From Desulfobacteraceae bacterium (GTDB taxonomy: Bacteria; Desulfobacterota; Desulfobacteria; Desulfobacterales; UBA11574): a stretch of DNA of 7,228 nt. The position numbers and the translations under genes are program-made. The number at the start of each line of letters is the position of its first letter. Within the stretch, counting starts at the first letter, position 1. The notes under the pieces are model-generated. The model worked only from the letters and a program-made list of their open reading frames with translations. It made no database searches and was not told the origin of the DNA. Shown here piece by piece: positions 1 to 5,540 of this stretch. The stretch covers positions 1 to 7,228 of the forward strand of contig JABMQM010000137.1 of assembly GCA_013203195.1 (NCBI GenBank), given 5' to 3'.

Positions 1-23
1 GCCAATACTGGCAATGATTTTCG

Positions 24-67
24 TTGTAACGGCCTAGCTCGAATACATAATTTTATGCAACTATAGT
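24..67 (+). promoter_or_regulatory. Candidate promoter(s) upstream of the ampG-like gene
   Basis: Two overlapping sigma70-like possibilities are visible. The first is TTGTAA (24-29), a 16-bp spacer, then CATAAT (46-51), which matches the -35 consensus at 4 of 6 positions and the -10 consensus at 5 of 6. The second is a -10 box TATAGT (62-67, 5 of 6) with only a poor -35 near 39-44. The second would start transcription around 74, just before the ribosome binding site at 79-82. The region is AT-rich, so such matches can arise by chance. This is inference from motif matching alone. Confidence 0.3.
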
Positions 68-78
68 GTTAATTAGCC

Positions 79-91
79 GAGGAAAACAATT
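79..91 (+). promoter_or_regulatory. Ribosome binding site and possible ATT start codon for the ampG-like gene
   Basis: GAGG at 79-82 is followed, after 6 nt, by an ATT codon at 89-91 that is in frame with the transporter. The frame is open from position 77, just after a TAG at 74-76, to the ATG at 152. The 21 codons from 89 to 151 end in ILKVIFSGR, which resembles the start of the first helix region in AmpG proteins. The ATG at 152 has no convincing Shine-Dalgarno sequence. ATT is a rare but known start codon, as in E. coli infC. A CTG at 104 is in frame but lacks a ribosome binding site. The alternative is that a former ATG start was lost by mutation. Confidence 0.4.
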
Positions 92-151
92 CACAACTCA
101 GTACTGCCTGAAAAACGGGAACCCATCTTAAAAGTAATTTTCAGCGGTCGT

Positions 152-1348
152 ATGCTGGTTACTTTTGTTATGGGTTTTGCCTGCGGTCTTCCCCTGCTGC
201 TGACTATAACGGTGTTGCAGGCCTGGATGCAGGACGAGGGCGTCGATTTGGCCGTCATCGGCCTGATGGCCCTGGTGGGTCTGCCCTACACGCTGAAATT
301 TTTCTGGGCGCCTTTTCTGGATCGTTTTACACTCCCATTTCTGGGGCGCAGAAGAGGGTGGCTCCTGGTTGCACAGGTAGCCTTGATTTTTTCAATTGCC
401 GGTCTGGGCTTCACCGATCCGGGGGAAAAGCCCTGGATGGTCGCAGTTGCAGCATTTATAGTTACATTCTTCAGTGCCTCCCAGGATATTGTGGTGGACG
501 CCTATCGCCGGGAAGACCTTGTTGATGAGGAATTGGGCCTCGGTTCTTCCCTTTATGTCAACGGATATAGGGTGGGGATGCTGTTGGCTTCCGGCGGCGG
601 CCTGATTCTGGCCGACTCGCTGCCGTTTTCCTTTGTTTATCTAATTATGGCAGCCTGTATGCTGCCCGGTGTTTTAACCACACTGCTGGCACCGGAACCT
701 GAGATTAATGTCGAAACTCCCCGAACTTTAAAGGAAGCGGTTTTCGATCCGTTGATTGATTACTTCAGGAGGCAGGAAGCCTTCTGGATCCTGGCCTTTA
801 TTCTTTTTTACAAAATCGGCGACACTATGGCCAGTGCGATGACCATACCCTTTTATATGGATATCGGGTTTACAAAATCCCAGATCGGTGCGGTGGTTAA
901 ATTGTTTGGTTTCTGGGCTACCATCGCCGGGAGTCTGATCGGCGGAGTAATTATGCTTCGTCTTAAGATTAACCGCAGCCTCTGGATTTTCGGTTTTCTA
1001 CAGGCCGTCTCAACGGCTTGTTTTGCTATTTTGGCGCGTGTAGGCAGCAGTGTCTCTGTTTTATCGGGAGTCATTGCCTTTGAGAATCTAAGCAGCGGTA
1101 TGGGGACCGCCGCTTTTGTCGCATTCATGGCCAGTATCACCAATAAAAAATTTACCGCAACGCAATATGCGCTGCTGAGCAGTCTGATGGGTGTTCCCAG
1201 GGTTCTGGCTTCCGCCCCTACAGGCTTTCTTGCTAAATACATGGGATGGGAGGTTTTCTTCATCACATGCGCGCTTATAGCCATTCCCGGCCTGCTGCTG
1301 CTATTTAAATTTGCTCCCTGGCATTCTAAAGAGATGGCTGCAGCTTGA
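152..1348 (+). CDS. ampG: AmpG-like MFS transporter (muropeptide permease family)
   Basis: This is an inner-membrane Major Facilitator protein of the AmpG (PAT) group. E. coli AmpG imports anhydro-muropeptides from the periplasm for peptidoglycan recycling. The 398-aa product is almost entirely hydrophobic helices, about 12 expected. AmpG hallmarks appear in order: GFACGLPLLL (residues 8-17), the signature DRFTLPFLGRRRGW (57-70), SASQDIVVDA (108-117), GYRVGMLLASGG (138-149), LLAPEPE (178-184) and TATQYALLSSLMGVPR (335-350). E. coli AmpG is longer (about 490 aa, with extra C-terminal helices), whereas about 400-430 aa forms occur in many bacteria. Position 152 is the first ATG, but AmpG homologs usually have 10-20 residues before this point, and the frame is open upstream to 77. 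The real start is therefore probably the ATT at 89 (419 aa). It is the first of three co-directional genes. The family call is firm. The muropeptide substrate is inferred, because no other cell-wall recycling gene is nearby and other PAT members carry acetyl-CoA or other solutes. Confidence 0.88.
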   Translation: MLVTFVMGFACGLPLLLTITVLQAWMQDEGVDLAVIGLMALVGLPYTLKFFWAPFLDRFTLPFLGRRRGWLLVAQVALIFSIAGLGFTDPGEKPWMVAVAAFIVTFFSASQDIVVDAYRREDLVDEELGLGSSLYVNGYRVGMLLASGGGLILADSLPFSFVYLIMAACMLPGVLTTLLAPEPEINVETPRTLKEAVFDPLIDYFRRQEAFWILAFILFYKIGDTMASAMTIPFYMDIGFTKSQIGAVVKLFGFWATIAGSLIGGVIMLRLKINRSLWIFGFLQAVSTACFAILARVGSSVSVLSGVIAFENLSSGMGTAAFVAFMASITNKKFTATQYALLSSLMGVPRVLASAPTGFLAKYMGWEVFFITCALIAIPGLLLLFKFAPWHSKEMAAA

Positions 1349-1360
1349 AAAATGCGCAAC

Positions 1361-1473
1361 CGTTCACGGGTTCGGGGTTCGGGGTTCAGGGTTCAGGGTT
1401 CAAAGTTCGGGGCTAGTTAGTAAAGGTTAACAAAAAAACAACCCTGAACTTCTGAACCCTGAACCTGTGAACG
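1361..1473. repeat. Heptad GTTCRGG array forming a long imperfect inverted repeat
   Basis: Most of the 147-nt gap between the transporter and the next gene is a degenerate 7-bp repeat, GTTCRGG. About six direct units lie in 1361-1412 and about four reverse-complement units in 1440-1473. The outer ends are CGTTCAC (1361-1367) and GTGAACG (1467-1473). Aligned as a hairpin, 1361-1393 pairs with 1440-1473. The mismatches within the first 20 pairs are G-T oppositions that become G·U pairs in the + strand transcript, and one nucleotide is bulged. The intervening 46 nt include further units and an A-rich stretch. The left arm has G-runs at 1368-1370, 1374-1377, 1381-1384, 1389-1391 and 1396-1398 with 3-4 nt spacers, which fits a G-quadruplex pattern. 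I recall similar GTTCAGG arrays in intergenic regions of Desulfobacterota, but could not search. No U-run follows the stem, so it is not a standard terminator. Confidence 0.85.
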
Positions 1474-1495
1474 CCTACAAAAATACAAGTGAAAA

Positions 1496-3235
1496 ATGAA
1501 CACAGATTCTGAAAACAAAAAGGCAATCGAACGCTACCAAACTTTGGCGCGGCAAAGAATAAAGATCATGGAACTGCCGTCGGAAAAAGCTCTGGACGCC
1601 ATTTTAGATGCGCCGCAGCCGGTGGCTTTAGTGCATTCTTTTCCCGAGGAGGACTTCTATTTTTTGATTAATGATATCGGGCTTGAAAATTCACTTGAGT
1701 TGATGAGACTGGCATCGAACCGGCAGTGGGAATATATCCTCGATATAGAGGTCTGGGAAAAAGACAGAATTGAAATACAATCGGTTACCCGCTGGCTCGA
1801 TTTGCTCTTAAAAGTCGATTCGCAGCGTTTTATCAAATGGTTCCTGGATGAAAAAACTGAATTCGTGGAATTCTATCTATTCAAAAACATTGAGGTCGGA
1901 ATCAGAGAAAGCGATCAGGATCCGTCCGAATTTGATAAAGGGTTTTTTACGTTTGATGACACTATTTACGTCAGGTTTAGAGAGGATGTTTTCGATCCGG
2001 ATGCCAAGGAGCGTGAAGCTGAGCCAAGTATCAGAGAACATCGTGATGCCTTCCTGTCAAACTTTTTTAGGCTCCTTGCGGATTACGACCACCTCATTTA
2101 TCAGAAAGTCCTGCTGGAATCTTCAAGTGTTATCCCTGCTGAAACTGAGGAAGAAGCCTATCGCCTGCGCAATGTAAGACTGGCGGAAAAAGGCTTTATG
2201 CCCTTTGACGAAGCCATTGGAATTTACCAGTCGCTGAAGCCGCAGAATTTTGAAAAGCAGAGCGTAAAGTACACCGTCAAGGACGACGAACGCAGGCAGC
2301 TTCTTCCTGTGCCGCTTTATCATGCCGGTATGTTAAAAGAAGATAATCTTTTTACCGGAGCCCTGAAACGGATAGAAGTAAATGAGGTTTTAGAGCAGGT
2401 TCAGACTGAATTTGCCGGCCTGTGCAATCAGATTGTGGCCGCGGATCAGGAGACTATCAGAGACAGGGAGGCATTAGGCGCTATCGTTAAAAAGGCCTGC
2501 GGATATTTAAATATCGGCCTTGAGGGCCTGGTAGCAGAAGGTACGCCAATCGACATCAACCGGGCGGCCGCACTGATACAGAAATATCCGCTTGCCGGAA
2601 TTTTCAGAGTGGGCTACGGACGTGCCCTCGATCTAAAATGGCGAGCTGAACGCTGGCGCAAAACAAGCTGGTTTGAAAAAAAAGGACTGCTTTTGAGCTT
2701 CTGGGACCAGACAGGGATGGGCGTGTTGGGAGGGCTGTTTATTAAAAAACCTTTGTTTTATGATAATTATGCCACCGGAGTGCTGTACCGGGAATTTATC
2801 TCTTCAGACGACGTTGAAAAGACTGAAAAAGTCTTAAATGAAATTATCTATCTAGACGAACTCCTGGCGCTGACGGCTGTTAAACCTGAGCAGATTTCAG
2901 ATGCCTTTCTGACCTATAAAAACTTGATCCTGACCCTCTGGGCCAGGCACTACCTGGGCCTTTCAAAAAAGCCGGCGCCCCTTACACTGGATGAATTCAA
3001 GCGGTTTTTTGACGATCTGTGGAGCGGTGAAGGTAAGCCGCGCAAAACCAGCCGGAAGATGAAAGAGGCATTTTTGCATTGGCTTGCAGATCGGACCGGG
3101 CAGACTCCGTACGAAGTTTCACAAAAACTGAGCCAAACCCTGGAAAATCTTTTCAACGAGATCGAAAGCGAATTAGGGGAAGTTTCAAGCAAAGATCTTG
3201 TCCCCGAATATATCGATCTTTTTTTGATAGAATAG
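1496..3235 (+). CDS. DUF6178-like protein of unknown function
   Basis: A 579-aa soluble, charged and acidic protein with no signal peptide or membrane segment, so probably cytoplasmic. The N-terminal block, around residues 43-116 (ALVHSFPEEDFYFLINDIG, then RQWEYILDIEVWEKDRI and VTRWLDLLLKVD), is rich in Trp, Leu and acidic residues. I associate it from memory with DUF6178, a family found largely in Desulfobacterota. No biochemical function is known to me for that family. The rest is predicted mostly helical: an acidic middle part (about 135-190), a helical region with RVGYGRALDLKWRAERW (371-387), and a C-terminal helical domain (about 440-579). I see no nucleotide-binding loop, metal-binding cysteine cluster or nuclease motif. 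The ATG at 1496 has only a weak AAGTGA-like sequence upstream. It lies 147 nt after the transporter and 96 nt before the AOR gene, in the same direction. A scaffold or regulatory role would be a guess. The reading frame is certain; the family name is moderately so. Confidence 0.78.
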   Translation: MNTDSENKKAIERYQTLARQRIKIMELPSEKALDAILDAPQPVALVHSFPEEDFYFLINDIGLENSLELMRLASNRQWEYILDIEVWEKDRIEIQSVTRWLDLLLKVDSQRFIKWFLDEKTEFVEFYLFKNIEVGIRESDQDPSEFDKGFFTFDDTIYVRFREDVFDPDAKEREAEPSIREHRDAFLSNFFRLLADYDHLIYQKVLLESSSVIPAETEEEAYRLRNVRLAEKGFMPFDEAIGIYQSLKPQNFEKQSVKYTVKDDERRQLLPVPLYHAGMLKEDNLFTGALKRIEVNEVLEQVQTEFAGLCNQIVAADQETIRDREALGAIVKKACGYLNIGLEGLVAEGTPIDINRAAALIQKYPLAGIFRVGYGRALDLKWRAERWRKTSWFEKKGLLLSFWDQTGMGVLGGLFIKKPLFYDNYATGVLYREFISSDDVEKTEKVLNEIIYLDELLALTAVKPEQISDAFLTYKNLILTLWARHYLGLSKKPAPLTLDEFKRFFDDLWSGEGKPRKTSRKMKEAFLHWLADRTGQTPYEVSQKLSQTLENLFNEIESELGEVSSKDLVPEYIDLFLIE

Positions 3236-3321
3236 ATAAACTCTGCGTTCTCTGCGGCTCTAATGAGCAAAGCGAACCCCGGCTACGGGACAGGTGCGCG
3301 GTGAGTTATCGTATTAAAAAT
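3236..3321 (+). repeat. Intergenic repeat-like segment with CTCTGCG direct repeat
   Basis: The gap between the DUF6178-like gene and the AOR gene contains CTCTGCG at 3241-3247 and again at 3250-3256. At 3298-3305 there is GCGCGGTG followed by AG. This looks like a CTCTGCG...CTCTGCGG...GCGGTGAG intergenic repeat of a type I recall from Desulfobacterota, here interrupted by about 37 nt (about 3262-3298). That inner stretch holds a small dyad, CCCG-GCTA-CGGG (3278-3289). No coding potential or clear terminator is seen. The repeat identity is from memory and only the internal duplication is directly visible. Confidence 0.5.
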
Positions 3322-3326
3322 GGAGG
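3322..3326 (+). promoter_or_regulatory. Shine-Dalgarno site fixing the AOR start at 3332
   Basis: GGAGG at 3322-3326 sits 5 nt before the ATG at 3332. An earlier in-frame ATG at 3320 overlaps this site and has no ribosome binding site of its own, so translation should begin at 3332. The product then starts MANEIYGWCGKIL, with the usual short lead-in to the first beta strand of AOR proteins. Confidence 0.8.
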
Positions 3327-3331
3327 CAACC

Positions 3332-5272
3332 ATGGCTAATGAAATTTATGGATGGTGCGGCAAGATTCTAAACGTAGATTTGTCAAATATGCGGGTCACT
3401 GAACTCGATACCATGGACTATGCGGACCGTTTTCTCGGTGGACGCGGAATTGCCACAAAGATCTATTGGGAAGAAGTAGGGGCTGATGTGGATGCTTTTG
3501 ATCTGGAGAACCGGCTGATACTGATGAGCGGACCTCTGGGAGCTACCGGTACCCAGGGCGCCTCCCGGTTTGAGGTCGTGGGGAAGTCGCCCATGTTGAT
3601 GCCGGAAGGATTCTGCTACGGCAATCTTGGCGGATTTTTCGGCCCCTATTTAAAAAGGGCCGGCTACGACGGTGTTGTCATCTCGGGGCGGTCGGAAAAG
3701 CCGGTTTACCTTTGGATTCATGATGGCAAGACCCAAATGTTAGATGCATCTTTTTTGTGGGGCAAGGGTGTTTATGCTGTCCGGGATATCTTAAAAGAAA
3801 CCCATGGGAAAAACGTGCGCTTCATAACAACCGGTGTTGCCGGTGAAAACATGTGCCGCAGTGCCAATCTGATGACGGACAATGAAGGCAGCGCCACCGG
3901 AGGGTTCGGTGCGGTGATGGGTTCTAAAAACCTTAAAGCCGTGGCAGTATTGGGAACCGGCCGGCCGGCAGTGGCTAACCCGGAGGAATTGAAAAGACTG
4001 AATCAATTGGCAGTGCAGTTAAATAAGCGTGATCCGCTGATGGCCCCTTATCCTGAAGAACAGGTTCGTCGAACCGGAAAATCGTCCTGCTATCAATGCG
4101 GTCTTGATTGTAAATATAGAAATTCTTTTCGAACGGCATCCGGCAAGGATGTTGTCAGAAAATGTCAATCCATGTTCGTCTATTTTCCATGGGTAATGGG
4201 AAGGCCGGGAGAGTCCGCCGAGACCGCCGTGGATGCCACCGGCATCTGCAACGATCTGTCGATCTGTACCATGGAAATGTATAATATCGTTCAGTGGCTG
4301 GATGCTTGCTACAAGGCCGGCTACCTTACCGATAAAGAGACCGGGCTTGAGATTGCAACACTGGGCACGCGTCCATTTTTTGAAAACCTTGCCAATATGA
4401 TTGCTCGGCGAGAAGGATTTGGCGATATTCTGGCCGACGGCCTGCTGCGAGCCGGAGAAAAGCTCGGGAGTGAAGCCCGGGCTCATTTTGCCAATGAGGT
4501 TTCCGGTGTCGGGGACGGCGCCAACTATTCCGCCCGCGAATATTTAATGAACGGTTTGTTGTACGCTCTGGAACCCAGGCAGCCGATTGCCATGCTTCAC
4601 GAAATAAGCTGGTTAACCGGATTGTGGGTCATGCATCAGTCCAACCCTGAGTCTTCACCGGTAACATCTGCGGTTTTTCGGGCTGCCGCCGCTAAATTCT
4701 GGGGCAATGAGCAGGCCTGGGATTTAAACACCCATGCAGGCAAGGCCGAGGCGGCCGCTAAAATCATCGATCGAACCTACGCAAAGGACAGCCTTTTGTT
4801 GTGTGATTCCGCCTGGCCTATAATGGTCTCTTGGAATACGCCCGATCATGTTGGCGATGCGACTCTTGAGAGTCGAATTTTTTCGGCAGTAACCGGCAGA
4901 AAAACGGATGAAGCCGGGCTGCATCAATATGGTGAAAGAATATTTAATCTGCAACGGGGGGTTCTCCTGCGGGAAGGACGGCGGCCCAAAACAGATGATG
5001 TGCTGAAAGAGTTCAATTTTACTGATCCGGTTGAAACCGTATTCATGAATCCCGATGTGATCGTGCCCGGGCCGGGAAAGGAAGTCGTCAGTCGCAAGGG
5101 CAAAACCTTGGATCGGGATGTCTTTGAAACCATGCGCAAGGAATTCTATGATTTGAGGGGCTGGGATGCTGAGTCGGGTTTGCAAAAGGCCGCAACCCTG
5201 GAAGGCCTTGGGCTGGCCGACCTGGTTCAGGACTTAAAAAAAATAGACATGATTTTTGATACAACTTGCTGA
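3332..5272 (+). CDS. aor: Aldehyde:ferredoxin oxidoreductase family protein (tungsten enzyme)
   Basis: A full-length AOR-family enzyme of 646 aa (650 if read from the ATG at 3320). Family members use a tungsten bis-pyranopterin cofactor and one [4Fe-4S] cluster to oxidise aldehydes to acids in the cytoplasm, passing electrons to ferredoxin. The N-terminal cofactor domain shows GGRGIATKIYWEE (residues 36-48), GPLGATGTQGASRF (67-80), GNLGGFFGPYLKRAGYDGVV (97-116) and GGFGAVMGSKNLKAVAV (190-206). The cluster ligands are C253, C256 and C260 (CYQCGLDC) with a fourth at C491. Two DxxGLC-like pterin motifs are present: DATGICN (301-307) and DSLLLCD (486-492), the latter with Leu in place of Gly. The segment PVYLWIHDGK...LWGKG (124-146) resembles BamB, the benzoyl-CoA reductase subunit of the same superfamily, so the substrate cannot be fixed from sequence. 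No ferredoxin, electron-transfer subunit or cofactor-synthesis gene is adjacent; an insertion sequence begins 87 nt downstream. Family assignment is very secure; substrate is unknown. Confidence 0.95.
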   Translation: MANEIYGWCGKILNVDLSNMRVTELDTMDYADRFLGGRGIATKIYWEEVGADVDAFDLENRLILMSGPLGATGTQGASRFEVVGKSPMLMPEGFCYGNLGGFFGPYLKRAGYDGVVISGRSEKPVYLWIHDGKTQMLDASFLWGKGVYAVRDILKETHGKNVRFITTGVAGENMCRSANLMTDNEGSATGGFGAVMGSKNLKAVAVLGTGRPAVANPEELKRLNQLAVQLNKRDPLMAPYPEEQVRRTGKSSCYQCGLDCKYRNSFRTASGKDVVRKCQSMFVYFPWVMGRPGESAETAVDATGICNDLSICTMEMYNIVQWLDACYKAGYLTDKETGLEIATLGTRPFFENLANMIARREGFGDILADGLLRAGEKLGSEARAHFANEVSGVGDGANYSAREYLMNGLLYALEPRQPIAMLHEISWLTGLWVMHQSNPESSPVTSAVFRAAAAKFWGNEQAWDLNTHAGKAEAAAKIIDRTYAKDSLLLCDSAWPIMVSWNTPDHVGDATLESRIFSAVTGRKTDEAGLHQYGERIFNLQRGVLLREGRRPKTDDVLKEFNFTDPVETVFMNPDVIVPGPGKEVVSRKGKTLDRDVFETMRKEFYDLRGWDAESGLQKAATLEGLGLADLVQDLKKIDMIFDTTC

Positions 5273-5292
5273 GTTCCATAGTTCTGAAATTT

Positions 5293-5342
5293 GTGCCCTT
5301 AGTGGCAAAACTTTTTTTATTGCCACTAAGACACCAAGGCAC
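5293..5342. repeat. CTTAGTGGCAA stem-loop repeat downstream of the AOR gene
   Basis: CTTAGTGGCAA (5298-5308) pairs perfectly with TTGCCACTAAG (5320-5330) across an 11-nt loop containing seven T. An outer pair, GTGCC (5293-5297) with GGCAC (5338-5342), encloses it with a 7-nt bulge on the right. It lies about 25 nt after the AOR stop. I recall related TTGCCACTAAGACAC...GGCACGAAG sequences as dispersed intergenic repeats in Desulfobacterota. It could limit read-through in either direction, but the T-run sits in the loop rather than after the stem, so it is not a canonical rho-independent terminator. Confidence 0.75.
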
Positions 5343-5359
5343 GAAGAAAGAATACTAAA

Positions 5360-5376
5360 TAGTGTCTGAACGAAAA
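5360..5376 (+). repeat. Left terminal inverted repeat of the IS
   Basis: TAGTGTCTGAACGAAAA. It matches the reverse complement of 7211-7227 at 15 of 17 positions, differing at the 7th and 15th bases. The next outward base pair (5359 against 7228) does not match, which places the element's edge at 5360. Confidence 0.88.
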
Positions 5377-5540
5377 GTCATAGATTTTAAGATTCAATCC
5401 AGGTCCGAATGAGCATTCATTAACTGACTACTGTTTAAAATGATGATAGCCAATAACAAATCGAATAGTAGCAGCGTTTTCTTCAAAATTAGGCGTACTT
5501 TTCCTTGAGCCGTTTTTTTCTTTGAAGCAGATTCTAACTT

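Noticed and set aside
1..12. GCCA-ATAC-TGGC palindrome at the window start
   Set aside because: A 4-bp stem is too short to call an operator or terminator, and there is no visible upstream gene to relate it to.
853..1359. 168-aa open frame on the - strand
   Set aside because: It lies antisense within the clear AmpG-like gene and its translation shows no recognisable family or membrane pattern.
1361..1473. Possible CRISPR array
   Set aside because: The units are contiguous 7-mers without spacers of regular length, and no cas gene is present.
1848..2177. 109-aa + strand frame
   Set aside because: It is a shifted frame inside the 579-aa gene with no ribosome binding site and no family resemblance.
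3079..3339. 86-aa + strand frame bridging the DUF6178-like and AOR genes
   Set aside because: It is Arg/Ser-rich as expected of an out-of-frame reading, runs through the repeat-like gap, and has no start signal.
4019..4486. 155-aa open frame on the - strand
   Set aside because: It is antisense to the AOR gene, where conserved AOR motifs explain the sequence. The 153-aa, 71-aa and 84-aa frames at 3791-5342 fail for the same reason.
5298..5330. Rho-independent terminator of the AOR gene
   Set aside because: The stem is good, but the T-run lies in the loop and the 3' side continues ACACCAAGG, so it is annotated as a stem-loop repeat only.
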